Under the pieces are notes generated by a model that saw nothing but the letters and a program-made list of their open reading frames with translations, had not been told where the DNA came from and did no database searches. A stretch of DNA of 64,000 bases from Raineyella sp034933565 (lineage in GTDB: Bacteria; Actinomycetota; Actinomycetes; Propionibacteriales; Propionibacteriaceae): the NCBI RefSeq assembly GCF_034933565.1, contig NZ_JAYFNG010000019.1, positions 118,038-182,037 on the forward strand, read 5' to 3'. Shown one piece after another: positions 23,988 to 33,044 of this stretch. The stretch's first letter is position 1, and each line of letters opens with the position of its first letter. A program made the translations under genes and the position numbers.

Positions 23988-25774
23988 GCAGCCCGGCACC
24001 GGGCAGGCAGACCGGCTCGTTCGGTGACGAGCTGACCAACGCCGCCATGATCGGGCTGATCGGCGTGTTCGCGCTCGCGCTGCTGTTGCGCGCGGCCGGG
24101 TCGGTCGCCGCGTTCCTCACCGGCACCGCCCAACCCGGAGCCGGCCCCGCCGCCGGAGTCGGCGTGCTGTTCAACCCTGGCGACCCGGCGACCGCGCTGG
24201 ACGCCGAGGGCCTGAACGTCGTCGCCTACTGGATCGTCGCGGTCGTCCTGATCGGCCTGCTGGGGGCGGCGATCACCTGGGTCTGGACACTCCTGCGCCG
24301 CCAGTCACACAAGAGCGCGCAAGACCCGCACCGACTGCCCGGAACGGCAACAAAACAGGACGTCGCTCAGGCCGCCTCCACCAAGGCGCTGCTCGCGCGG
24401 GCGGGCAATCTCCGTCCCTCGCTGGAGCACCCCGCACCGTCCGACGTTGGCTACCGGATCGGTACCTCGCATGGGCTTGACGTGTGGGCGAGCGTGGAAG
24501 ACTCCCTGCTGGTCATCGGCCCGCCGCGAAGCGGGAAATCTCTCCAGATCGTCGTGCCGTCGATCTTGGATGCCCCCGGCGGCGTGGTCGCAACCTCGAC
24601 ACGCCCGGACAACCTCACCGCGAGCCTGCGCGCAAGACAGCGCATCGGCCCGACGGCGGTGTTCGACCCGCAGCATCTGGCCGAGGGCATCCCGGCCGGG
24701 CTGCGCTGGTCGCCGATCAGGGGGTGCGAAGATCCGCTGACGGCGATGATCCGCGCGACCGGCCTCGCCTCGGCCACCGGCCTGTCCTCTGGCGGTGTGG
24801 AGGGCGGCGGGTTCTGGGAGGGCAAGACGCGCTCGGCGTTGCAAGCCCTGCTGCACGCGGCCGCGATCGACCACCGGCCACCATCGGAGTTGTTCCGGTG
24901 GACGCTCGACCCGACGGCCGCCGCCGACGCGGTGGCGATCTTGACGAACAGCCCGCTGGCGGCGGGCGGCTGGGCCGAGTCGCTGGAGGCGATGATCGAC
25001 GCCGACCCGAGGACGCGCGACTCGATCTGGCAGGGCGTGTCACTGTCGCTGAGCGCCCTGGCCGACCCGCGCGTGCTCGATGCGGTCTCGCCGGGCGAGG
25101 GCGAGGAGTTCGACCCGGAGAAGTTTATCCTCTCGCGCGGCACCCTCTATCTGCTCGCCACCGGCGCGGGCGCGGGTGCGAGTGCCGCGCTCGTGGCGGC
25201 GTTCGTGGAAGACCTCGTCGAGGCTGCCCGTCGCGTGGCGGCACGCTCACCCGGCGCGCGTCTCGACCCGCCCCTGCTGCTCGCCTTGGATGAGATCGCC
25301 AACCTCAGCCCGCTGCCGAGCCTGCCGACGCTCATGTCGGAGGGAGGCGGAACGGGCATCACCGCGATGCCGGTGCTCCAGAGCCTCGCCCAGGCGCGGG
25401 ATCGGTGGAGCGAGAATCAGGCCAACGCGATCTGGGATGCGGCGATCACCAAAGTCATCCTCGGCGGCGCATCCAACTCCCGTGATCTGCAAGACCTCTC
25501 CGCCCTGATCGGGGAGCGCGACGAGTTCACCGACAGTGTGACCTTGGGCGACCACGGCACCCGGTCGAATCAACGCTCGGTCAGGCGCATAGCGATCATG
25601 CCGCCCGAGCGCATCCGCACCCTCCCGTTCGGCACGGCGGTCACGCTGCTGCGCTCGGCCCCGCCGATCATCACCGATCTGCGCCCGTGGACGAAGCGCG
25701 ACGACGGCGAGCGGCTGAAGGCCGATCGGGTCGAGATCGAGGCGCTGCTGGAACGAGGCGCGAATGGCTCCTGA
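23984..25774 (+). CDS. VirD4/TraG-family type IV coupling protein
   Basis: 596 residues. Two N-terminal membrane helices (about 22-46 and 80-104) flank an outside loop. The ATPase domain has Walker A GPPRSGKS (179-186), a VVATSTRPDN segment, Walker B LLLALDEIANLSPL (about 430) and GGTGITAMPVLQSLAQARDRW, all typical of TraG/VirD4 proteins. It would recruit the TraA-DNA complex to the channel. Start overlaps the preceding stop. Full length for the family. Confidence 0.93.
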   Translation: MSSPAPGRQTGSFGDELTNAAMIGLIGVFALALLLRAAGSVAAFLTGTAQPGAGPAAGVGVLFNPGDPATALDAEGLNVVAYWIVAVVLIGLLGAAITWVWTLLRRQSHKSAQDPHRLPGTATKQDVAQAASTKALLARAGNLRPSLEHPAPSDVGYRIGTSHGLDVWASVEDSLLVIGPPRSGKSLQIVVPSILDAPGGVVATSTRPDNLTASLRARQRIGPTAVFDPQHLAEGIPAGLRWSPIRGCEDPLTAMIRATGLASATGLSSGGVEGGGFWEGKTRSALQALLHAAAIDHRPPSELFRWTLDPTAAADAVAILTNSPLAAGGWAESLEAMIDADPRTRDSIWQGVSLSLSALADPRVLDAVSPGEGEEFDPEKFILSRGTLYLLATGAGAGASAALVAAFVEDLVEAARRVAARSPGARLDPPLLLALDEIANLSPLPSLPTLMSEGGGTGITAMPVLQSLAQARDRWSENQANAIWDAAITKVILGGASNSRDLQDLSALIGERDEFTDSVTLGDHGTRSNQRSVRRIAIMPPERIRTLPFGTAVTLLRSAPPIITDLRPWTKRDDGERLKADRVEIEALLERGANGS

Positions 25775-25865
25775 GCCACACCTATCTCACCGACCGCTGA
25801 TCCGTAGCCGCGAGCTGCGGTCGGCGGTGGCAGCAACGACGGCACAGGTGTGGAGGTGATGACCG

Positions 25866-26582
25866 ATGGCCCGCAGGAGCCGGAAAGCGCCGCCCGGTCA
25901 GCTCGAGTTCGACCTGTGGGGGCTGGACGAGCAGACCGCCGACGAGCAGATCACCGACGCGGCCGAAACCGCGACCGGGGTGGAGGGAGCAGACCATGAA
26001 CAAGTACGGGGCGCAGGCGATGCGGCACTGGAAGACCCACGCGCCCGAGCGGTTCCAGAGCCTGGACGACCCGGCTCGGTTCTTCACCGAGCTGGGCCAG
26101 CAGGCGCAGGGCCAGATCACCGAGCTGGCGCGGCAGATCGAGGCGAACCGCCCGTTGCTGCTGGCCAAGACGTCCTCTTCGAGGGAGACTTATCTCAAGG
26201 ACATGGCACACCGGATGACGGCGCTACGGATAGCGGAGGAGGTCGTGATGCAGCAACTCGCTTGGGTCAGCGACCCGAGCCTGCCGCTGGACGAGGCCCG
26301 GCAGGAGTGGAACCAGACCACGCCGAACGACGAGAACCTCATCATGTGGGCCGAGCGGATGCAGGACGCCCCCGACCTGATGCCCTCGACGGTCGATCTG
26401 GAGCAGAAAGCGAAAGACTGGGCCGTGCCGACTTGGTTCTTGGAGGGCCTGGTCGAGGCGGAGATCCCGAGGCGGTATCTGGAAGAGCACCAGAGCCTGC
26501 TGGCCGAAGCGGCGACGATCCGCTTCCTGCGCGAAGTCCACTAACCCCCGAGACCGGCCCGGAGCCCGCGTCTGCCGCGCCA
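25866..26582 (+). other. Start of the long open frame, overlapped by another gene (N-terminal ORF, fate unclear)
   Basis: An ATG at 25866 with GGAGGT 8 nt upstream begins a plausible peptide, MARRSRKAPPGQLEFDLWGL, rich in acidic residues up to about residue 45. From 25996 on, this frame becomes Arg/Gly/Pro/Asp noise because a different frame is coding there (next entry), yet it stays open without a stop into the methylase-helicase gene. Either a short separate protein has lost its stop, or the giant protein really carries this ~240-residue extension. Nothing decides this from one sequence. Confidence 0.5.
25996..26544 (+). CDS. Conserved-type helical ICE protein, overlapping the long frame
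   Basis: 182 residues beginning MNKYGAQAMRHWKTHAPERF. Composition is that of a normal soluble helical protein (many Met, Trp, Glu, Gln), in contrast to the Arg/Gly-rich reading of the same bases in the frame of the big downstream ORF. GGAGGG lies upstream of the ATG. I recall similar proteins upstream of methylase-helicases in related mobile elements, without a known function. Residues ~60-130 contain RMTALRIAEEVVMQQLAW and a LMPST-containing loop. Stop is 38 bp before the proposed start of the helicase gene. Confidence 0.72.
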   Translation: MNKYGAQAMRHWKTHAPERFQSLDDPARFFTELGQQAQGQITELARQIEANRPLLLAKTSSSRETYLKDMAHRMTALRIAEEVVMQQLAWVSDPSLPLDEARQEWNQTTPNDENLIMWAERMQDAPDLMPSTVDLEQKAKDWAVPTWFLEGLVEAEIPRRYLEEHQSLLAEAATIRFLREVH

Positions 26583-29500
26583 GTGGCGCGGTTCGTGCCC
26601 GCCACGCACGACGACCTCGCCCCGTCGGGCGCGAAAGCGCGCTTCCGGGCGAACATCGCCGCCATCGAAACCGCCCGGCTGCTGGTCGCGCAAGAGCGCC
26701 CGGCGACCATTGATGAGCAGCAGACGCTCGCGCGCTGGTCGAGCTGGGGCGCGGTGCCGGAGGTATTCGACGAGTCCAAGCAGGACTGGAGTACGGAGCG
26801 GGTGCAGCTGCGGAGCCTGCTGACCCCGGACGAGTGGGATGCCGCTGCGCGCACGACGATCAACGCGCACTACACCGACCCGTTGATCGTGCGGCAGATG
26901 TGGCGGGCGATGACCGCGCTCGGCTTCGACGGCGGCAGGGTGCTGGAACCCGGCTCCGGGCTGGGCACGTTCCTCGGCATGGCACCCGAACGGGCGCGCA
27001 TGACCGGGGTGGAACTCGACCCGGTGACCGCGGCGATCAGCCGCGCCCTGTACCCGCACGCCGAGGTGCGCGGCGAGTCGTTCGCTGACACCCGACTGCC
27101 CGAAGCCTCGTTCGATGCGGCGATCGGGAACGTGCCGTTCTCCGACGTGACCTTGCACGACCCGGTGCATAACCCGACCCGGCTCTCGATGCACAACCAC
27201 TTCATCCTCAAGAGCTTGCGGCTGACCCGGCCCGGTGGGATGGTCGCGGTGCTCACGTCGCAGTACACGATGGACGCGCAGAACCCCGGCGCGCGCCGGG
27301 AAATGGCGATGCTCGCCGATCTTGTGGGCGCGGTCAGGCTCCCCGCCGGGGCGCACCGGCGCACGGCGGGCACCGACGTGGTGACCGATCTGCTCATCCT
27401 GCGCCGACGCGATGACGGGCAGTCCCCGGCAGATGATCTGTGGGAGACGGTCACCCCGATCAGCCTGGACGGGCAGGCCGCGAAGATCAATGCCTACTTC
27501 GATCACTATCCCGAGCATGTGCTCGGCACCCTGAGCATCCGGCAGGGCATGTACGGCAGGCCAGCGGTCACGGTCGACGGCGACCTCGACCGGCTCGAAA
27601 CCGACCTGGGCGATGTGCTCGACCAGATCACGTTCACAGCCCGCCGCCGAGACCTGGCGTTCACCGCGCCCACGGCGGAGCATCAGGCGCGGCAGGCCGC
27701 GCGCGTGCCGTCGCCGCCGCAGTTGTGGGATGGCAGCATCGTCGCCACCGACACCGGGTTCGGCACCGTCGTCCAAGGCTCCGTCGAACCGTTGGAGGTG
27801 CCGAAGTCGGCGGGGCCGGAACTGCGCGCCCTGCTGGGGTTGCGCGACGCGGCGCACCGGCTGCTCGACCTGGAGGCCGCGACCGTCGATGACACCGACG
27901 AGATCAACGCGGCACGCGAGGGCCTGTACCGCGACTACCGCCGTTACGTCGGCAGGTACAAGGCGCTGAACCGTTACACGCTGCACCGCACCGGACGCAC
28001 CAACGATGCCGGGGAAGACACCTATGCGCGCAAGGTGCCGACCGCGATCAGGCTGCTGCGCTCCGACCCGTTCGGGGCGCTCGTGCTCGCCCTGGAGCAG
28101 TTCGACGACACCGACCAGACGGCAACCCCGGCGGCGATCATGACGCGCCGCGTCGTCTCCCCGCGCACCGAACCCCAAGGCGTGGACACCCCTGCCGATG
28201 CGATAGCGGTCAGCCTCGACCGCACCGGCAGGATTGACCTGCCGCTGATCGCCGACATGCTCGGCATGGACGAGACCGAAGCCCGGCAGTCGTTGACCGG
28301 GCTGGTGTTCACCGACCCGCTCACCGACGAACTCATCCACGCCCCCGCGTATCTCTCCGGCGACGTGCGCGTGAAGCTGGAGCACGCCACCGAGCGCGCC
28401 GCCGACGACCCGGCGTTTCAGGCGAACGTAGACGCGCTCACCGAGGTCGTACCCGAAGCGCTCGGCGTGGAAGAGATCAGCGCCCGCATGGGCGCGGTGT
28501 GGATTAGCGCCGACGTGCACGCGCAGTTCTTGAACGAGCTGCTGCGCACCCGCGACGTGAACGTGGAGAACCCGCTGCCGGGCATGTGGGAAGTGCGGGG
28601 AGGCCGCCAAGGGCTGCTGGCCACCAGCGAGTGGGGCACAGAGCGTCGCCCCGCACCCGACATCGCCCAGGCGATCATGGAGCAGAAGACCCTGCTCGTC
28701 TACGACGAGATCGAGGACGTCGACGGCAAGAAGCGTCGGGTGCTCAACCCCTTGGAGACCACCGCCGCGCAGGAGAAAGCCGACGCCCTACAAGAGCGGT
28801 TCGCCGAGTGGGTGTTTGAAGACCCGGAGCGTGCCCGCACGCTCGTGGCCGAGTACAACCGGCGCTTCAACTCCATCGTGCTGCGCGACTACACCGACGC
28901 GGGCGAGTACCTGAGCCTGCCGGGGCTGGCAGAGAACTTCACCCCGCGCCCGCACCAGCGCTCCGCCGTCGCGCGCATGATCGCCGAACCCTCTGCCGGG
29001 TTGTTCCACGAGGTCGGGGCGGGCAAGACGGCGGAAATGATCATGGGCGTCATGGAGATGCGCCGCATGGGGCTGATCGACAAGCCCGTGCTCGTGATTC
29101 CGAATCACATGCTCGAACAGTTCTCCCGCGAATGGCTGCAAATCTATCCGCAGGCCCGGATTCTCGCCGCGTCCAGCAAAGACCTCACCGCCGACAAGCG
29201 CCGCCTGTTCGTCGCACGGGCCTCGGCGAACGAGTGGGATGGCGTGCTCATGACGCAGGGCGCGTTCGAGAAGATTCCGCTGCGCACCGAGACCCAGCAG
29301 GCGTACATCCAAGCCCAGGTCGACGACATGCGGGAAGTGCTCGCCACCGCGACGGGCGAGAACGCGATGAGCGTCAAGCGCATCCAGCGCAAGCTGCTCC
29401 AGCTGGAGAACAAGGTCAAAGCACGCATCGACACCAGCCGGGATGCCGGGGTGTGCTTCGAGGACACCGGCATCGACTACGTAGTCGTGGACGAAATGCA

Positions 29501-31604
29501 CATGTACAAGAACCTCGCCACCGACTCGAACATCCAAGACGCCGCGATCGAGGGTTCCAACCGCGCCTCCGATCTGCACATGAAGCTCGAATACCTGCGC
29601 TCCCAAGGCCGCGAACGGGTCGTCACCGGGGCGACCGCGACGCCGATCTCGAACAGCGTGACCGAGGCGTTCGTGATGCAGAAGTACCTGCGCCCGGACT
29701 TGCTCGACGCCGCCGGTATCGGCGCATTCGATGCGTGGGCGGCGACGTTCGGGCAGACGGTTACGCAGATGGAGATGGCCCCGACCGGCAACAACACGTT
29801 CCGCATGAAGACTCGGTTCGCCAAGTTCCAGAACGTGCCCGAGATGTTGAAACTCTGGTCGATCTTCGCCGATGTGAAGACCGCCGAGGATCTGCAACTA
29901 CCCACCCCCGAGATCGCCGAGCGTGACGATGGCAGGCGGGCACCGGCCACGGTCGCTGTTCAGCCCACGGTCGAGCTGGAGCAGTTCATCGAGACCCTTG
30001 GTAGACGCGCCGAAAAGGTCGCCTCCCGGTCGGTGTCGCCGAGCGAAGACAACATGCTCACGATCAGCACCGATGGGCGCAAGGCCGCGCTCGACATTCG
30101 TATGATCGTGCCGCGCGACCCCTCTGGGCCGACCAAGGTCGATCTTGCCGCCGACAGCATCCACCGGGTCTGGGAGCAGACGAAAGACAACACCTACCTC
30201 GACCCGATCACCGGGCAGGAGTCGTCGGTGCGGGGTGCGTTGCAGCTGGTGTTCTCCGACATCGGAACCCCGAACCCGACCCAGTGGAACGCCTACGACG
30301 AACTGCGGGCGCAACTCGTCGCGCGCGGGATGCCGCCCGAGTCCATCCGGTACATGCACGAAGCCAAGACCGACGTGGACAAAGCCAGGTTATTCGCTGC
30401 CGCGCGTGCCGGGCACGTCGCGGTGCTGATGGGTTCCACGCAGAAGATGGGCGTCGGCACGAACGTCCAGAACCGGGCCGTCGCGCTGTATCACCTGGAC
30501 TGTCCGTGGCGACCCAGCGACATCGCCCAGCGCGAGGGCCGCATCCTGCGCCAAGGCAACCAGAACGCCGAGATCGGCATCGTCCGGTTCGTCACCGAAC
30601 GGTCATTCGACTCCTATATGTGGCAGGGTGTCGAGCGCAAAGCCACGTTCATCGCGCAACTCATGCGCGGCAACCTCGACTCCCGCGAGATCGAGGAAAT
30701 CGACTCATCCGCCCTGTCAGCCGCCGAAGCCAAGGCCATCTCCAGCGGCAACCCGCTCCTGCTGGAGCACTCCACCGTGCACACCGAGGTCAGCAGGCTC
30801 CGCCGCCTCGAACGCGCCTATCACCGCAACGAGTCGATGCTCTTCCACGCCCGCGACCGCGCCAGCGACCATGCGCGAAGTGCCGCAGCCGACATCGAAG
30901 CCCTCGAAGCGGTGCTGCCGCGCGTCACCGATACCTCCGGCGACAAGTTCCACATCGAACTACGCGGCAGCACCTACACCTCCCGAGCCGAGGCCGCTCA
31001 CGCGCTCGCGGCCTGGGCGCACGACTCCGACCTGAAGTGGGCACCGCGCTACGCCTCCCGCGACTACGGCGTCATCGGCCAGATCAGCGGCTTCGACGTG
31101 ATCGTCTCGACTAGCCCGGCACTCGGGGCCGACCCCGTGGTGAACATCCGGCTCGACGGGGTGCCGCGCAGCGGGTTCATCATGACCCGCCAGTCGTTCC
31201 TCGACGGCGGCGTCGGACTCATCCAACGCATCGAGAACCGCGCATCCGGCATCCCCTCGCTACTCGAGCAAGCCCGCAGCGACCTCGCCAGCGCCGAGAC
31301 CGAACGCGACGACGCCGAGCAGCGCATCGGCCAGCCGTTCCGCCACGCCCAGGCCCTCGCCGACGCGGAGAAAGACCTCGCCCGAATCGAGACCCAGCTG
31401 GCCGCGATGCAAGAAGACATCGACCACGCAGCACAACCCGAACCCGCGCCGGAGAACCCACCAAGCGGGCTGAACGTCGAGACCGTGCGAGCACACCGGC
31501 CCGCACTCGGCGTCCGCCCGAACCCGGAACGTACCCCCGTATCCAGCGGGGCTGGTTCGTCGGCTCAGCCGTGGGCGCGGGAGACGCCCGCGCGAGGGTT
31601 CTAA
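26583..31604 (+). CDS. Giant DNA methylase/SNF2-type helicase fusion (DarB-like)
   Basis: About 1673 residues from a GTG at 26583; the frame is open from 25866 and the true start is uncertain. The N-terminal region holds an N6-adenine methyltransferase-like domain: LEPGSGLGTFLGMAPE (SAM motif) and AIGNVPFSD, an NPPF-type motif with Val. A SNF2/SF2 helicase follows with FTPRPHQRSAVARM, Walker A EVGAGKTAEM, DEMHMYKNL in place of DEAH, GATATPISNS, and a C-terminal REGRILRQGNQN motif VI. Phage P1 DarB and ICE homologues have this layout and protect incoming DNA from restriction, so an anti-restriction role is inferred. The C-terminal ~250 residues are coiled coil and low complexity. Confidence 0.85.
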   Translation: MARFVPATHDDLAPSGAKARFRANIAAIETARLLVAQERPATIDEQQTLARWSSWGAVPEVFDESKQDWSTERVQLRSLLTPDEWDAAARTTINAHYTDPLIVRQMWRAMTALGFDGGRVLEPGSGLGTFLGMAPERARMTGVELDPVTAAISRALYPHAEVRGESFADTRLPEASFDAAIGNVPFSDVTLHDPVHNPTRLSMHNHFILKSLRLTRPGGMVAVLTSQYTMDAQNPGARREMAMLADLVGAVRLPAGAHRRTAGTDVVTDLLILRRRDDGQSPADDLWETVTPISLDGQAAKINAYFDHYPEHVLGTLSIRQGMYGRPAVTVDGDLDRLETDLGDVLDQITFTARRRDLAFTAPTAEHQARQAARVPSPPQLWDGSIVATDTGFGTVVQGSVEPLEVPKSAGPELRALLGLRDAAHRLLDLEAATVDDTDEINAAREGLYRDYRRYVGRYKALNRYTLHRTGRTNDAGEDTYARKVPTAIRLLRSDPFGALVLALEQFDDTDQTATPAAIMTRRVVSPRTEPQGVDTPADAIAVSLDRTGRIDLPLIADMLGMDETEARQSLTGLVFTDPLTDELIHAPAYLSGDVRVKLEHATERAADDPAFQANVDALTEVVPEALGVEEISARMGAVWISADVHAQFLNELLRTRDVNVENPLPGMWEVRGGRQGLLATSEWGTERRPAPDIAQAIMEQKTLLVYDEIEDVDGKKRRVLNPLETTAAQEKADALQERFAEWVFEDPERARTLVAEYNRRFNSIVLRDYTDAGEYLSLPGLAENFTPRPHQRSAVARMIAEPSAGLFHEVGAGKTAEMIMGVMEMRRMGLIDKPVLVIPNHMLEQFSREWLQIYPQARILAASSKDLTADKRRLFVARASANEWDGVLMTQGAFEKIPLRTETQQAYIQAQVDDMREVLATATGENAMSVKRIQRKLLQLENKVKARIDTSRDAGVCFEDTGIDYVVVDEMHMYKNLATDSNIQDAAIEGSNRASDLHMKLEYLRSQGRERVVTGATATPISNSVTEAFVMQKYLRPDLLDAAGIGAFDAWAATFGQTVTQMEMAPTGNNTFRMKTRFAKFQNVPEMLKLWSIFADVKTAEDLQLPTPEIAERDDGRRAPATVAVQPTVELEQFIETLGRRAEKVASRSVSPSEDNMLTISTDGRKAALDIRMIVPRDPSGPTKVDLAADSIHRVWEQTKDNTYLDPITGQESSVRGALQLVFSDIGTPNPTQWNAYDELRAQLVARGMPPESIRYMHEAKTDVDKARLFAAARAGHVAVLMGSTQKMGVGTNVQNRAVALYHLDCPWRPSDIAQREGRILRQGNQNAEIGIVRFVTERSFDSYMWQGVERKATFIAQLMRGNLDSREIEEIDSSALSAAEAKAISSGNPLLLEHSTVHTEVSRLRRLERAYHRNESMLFHARDRASDHARSAAADIEALEAVLPRVTDTSGDKFHIELRGSTYTSRAEAAHALAAWAHDSDLKWAPRYASRDYGVIGQISGFDVIVSTSPALGADPVVNIRLDGVPRSGFIMTRQSFLDGGVGLIQRIENRASGIPSLLEQARSDLASAETERDDAEQRIGQPFRHAQALADAEKDLARIETQLAAMQEDIDHAAQPEPAPENPPSGLNVETVRAHRPALGVRPNPERTPVSSGAGSSAQPWARETPARGF

Positions 31605-31621
31605 GGCTCGCGGGCCGCTTC

Positions 31622-31637
31622 GTGCACCTTGCCGCCA
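31622..31637 (+). repeat. 16-bp direct repeat upstream of SSB (copy 2)
   Basis: GTGCACCTTGCCGCCA, identical to 13015-13030 and also containing the GCACCT block. It lies 54 bp before the SSB start, in the 86-bp gap after the methylase-helicase gene. AGGAGG follows further down. Shared upstream sequence suggests co-regulation of the two genes. Confidence 0.5.
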
Positions 31638-31690
31638 CACACAAGCAGCGCCGCCTACTGGCGGGGCACCGCGAGGTAGGAGGCAAGCTG

Positions 31691-32179
31691 ATGGACGAGC
31701 AGAACGAGCAGAGGCAGGAACGGGCGAAGCTCCGACCGCGCCAGGCCCTGGTGGGGTACATCGACTCCGAGCCGAGACTCACCTACGGTCAGAGCGGTGT
31801 GCCACGGCTGTACGCCCGCGTGGGCGTCGAGCACTTCCGTCGTGACGGCGAGGATTCATTCGTCAAGACCGGCACCACGTTCCACGACATGGTGCTCTTC
31901 CGCAAGACCGCTGAGGAAGCGAGCCAGAAGTTCCAGCAGGACGACCGCTTCGTCGCGCAGGGATACGTGCGGGAGTTCACCGATCAGAACGGCAACGAGC
32001 GCGAAGAGTTCGTGGCCACGAAGATCGGCCACGACATGATGTGGACGCCCTACACCGTCGACCGTGCGCCGCAGCAGGAGGCACCGCAGCGTGAGGCTCC
32101 GGGTCTCGACCGCAGCCAGGCGTTCGAACGTGACGACCGGCCCGCGCAGCAGCGCGAGCCTGCCGTCATGTCTCACTGA
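31691..32179 (+). CDS. ssb: Single-stranded DNA-binding protein (SSB)
   Basis: 162 residues. An OB-fold spans residues ~12-112, with ALVGYIDSEPRLTYG, LYARVGVEHF, TFHDMVLFRKTAEEA and QGYVREFTDQNGNEREEFVATKI. The tail is Gln/Arg/Pro-rich and lacks the DDDIPF-type acidic tip of chromosomal SSB. It would protect transferred single strands in the recipient. AGGAGG lies 7 nt before the ATG; the frame extends upstream but without that signal. Confidence 0.83.
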   Translation: MDEQNEQRQERAKLRPRQALVGYIDSEPRLTYGQSGVPRLYARVGVEHFRRDGEDSFVKTGTTFHDMVLFRKTAEEASQKFQQDDRFVAQGYVREFTDQNGNEREEFVATKIGHDMMWTPYTVDRAPQQEAPQREAPGLDRSQAFERDDRPAQQREPAVMSH

Positions 32180-32194
32180 AGCAAGGGCGACGCC

Positions 32195-32785
32195 ATGAAC
32201 GACGACGAGGACTTCGTACCCGAGCAGGACGAGCCGGAACCCGAGATCGACCACGGCACCACAAACCGGGTCGGGGCGGCAGGGCCGATGCTCGACGAAC
32301 CGCCCGGCCCGATCAACTGGAACCTGCTGACCGCCGACGACGCCGAGGCCGCATGGTTGGAACTGAACCAGTGGGTGAACTGGCTTCGCACGACCTACGG
32401 GCTGCCGTCGTCGGTGGTGCCCCCTATGTGGCACCGTCACCCCGAGCTGCACTGGGAACTCTCGGCGCTTCACACCCATTGGCTGTGCGCGTTCGACCCG
32501 CAGCAGAACGGCAGCGCGCCGATCGGCTGGCACCGAGACTTCGCGGACGCCCGGCAGCGGCTGCGCGACTGGGTAGCAGCGTGCGGAACCCGCCTCGACC
32601 GCGACCGGCCCACGCGCCAGACCGTCTGGCCCGGCGAGGACGAGGCCGAACCGATCGAAGACACCCCGATCATCGACCGCGACGAGGACTTCGTGGCCTA
32701 CGTCATCGCCGACGTCGAGCGCCGCCGCCAACTCGAACACGACTTCTACGCCAACCTCAACCCCGAGACCGGCGAGATCACCTGA
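32195..32785 (+). CDS. Hypothetical acidic protein
   Basis: 196 residues beginning MNDDEDFVPEQDEPEPEIDH. Acidic ends flank a middle domain (about 45-125) rich in Trp and His (AAWLELNQWVNWLRTTYGLP, MWHRHPELHWELSALHTHW). A metal or ligand site is conceivable but no known family is recognised. It lies 15 bp after SSB and is followed by a strong hairpin, so it is probably the last gene of the transfer transcript. Confidence 0.7.
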   Translation: MNDDEDFVPEQDEPEPEIDHGTTNRVGAAGPMLDEPPGPINWNLLTADDAEAAWLELNQWVNWLRTTYGLPSSVVPPMWHRHPELHWELSALHTHWLCAFDPQQNGSAPIGWHRDFADARQRLRDWVAACGTRLDRDRPTRQTVWPGEDEAEPIEDTPIIDRDEDFVAYVIADVERRRQLEHDFYANLNPETGEIT

Positions 32786-32799
32786 GCATCGCACCGCTT

Positions 32800-32836
32800 G
32801 CGGGGCCGAAACCCTACTCCCAGGTTCCGGCCCCGC
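32800..32836 (+). terminator. Strong hairpin at the end of the transfer operon
   Basis: GCGGGGCCGAAACC (32800-32813) pairs with GGTTCCGGCCCCGC (32823-32836), 13 of 14 pairs, with a 9-nt loop. No T-tract follows, as is common in high-GC actinobacteria. Placed directly after the last transfer-module gene. Confidence 0.65.
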
Positions 32837-32890
32837 GTCCGTGTGCAGCCAGCCGGCGACGGTGCGCGTCGTCGTCAGGCAATGGTGCAC

Positions 32891-32919
32891 TTCCCACAAC
32901 GGTTGAGAGGCGCTAAAAT
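32891..32919 (+). promoter_or_regulatory. Candidate promoter of the integration module
   Basis: TTCCCA (32891-32896), 17-nt spacer, TAAAAT (32914-32919). The -10 box is one of few AT-rich hexamers in the element. It lies in a 208-bp gap between the operon hairpin and the membrane-protein gene at 33045, so it could drive the three co-directional integration-module genes. Confidence 0.45.
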
Positions 32920-33044
32920 CGAGGTAGGCGACATCAATGTTCAGCTAGTCGTCACCAGCCCCAGGCAGGTGGCAGACGAACCGGGGAAGCCGCCCCGGTA
33001 AGTCCATCCCATAGGAAGCGTCGCCGCTTCGGGAGGACTTGGCC

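Noticed and set aside
26541..28610. 689-residue minus-strand frame opposite the methylase-helicase gene
   Set aside because: Same shadow effect; composition is Arg/Val/Gly/His-rich and the plus strand has clear catalytic motifs.
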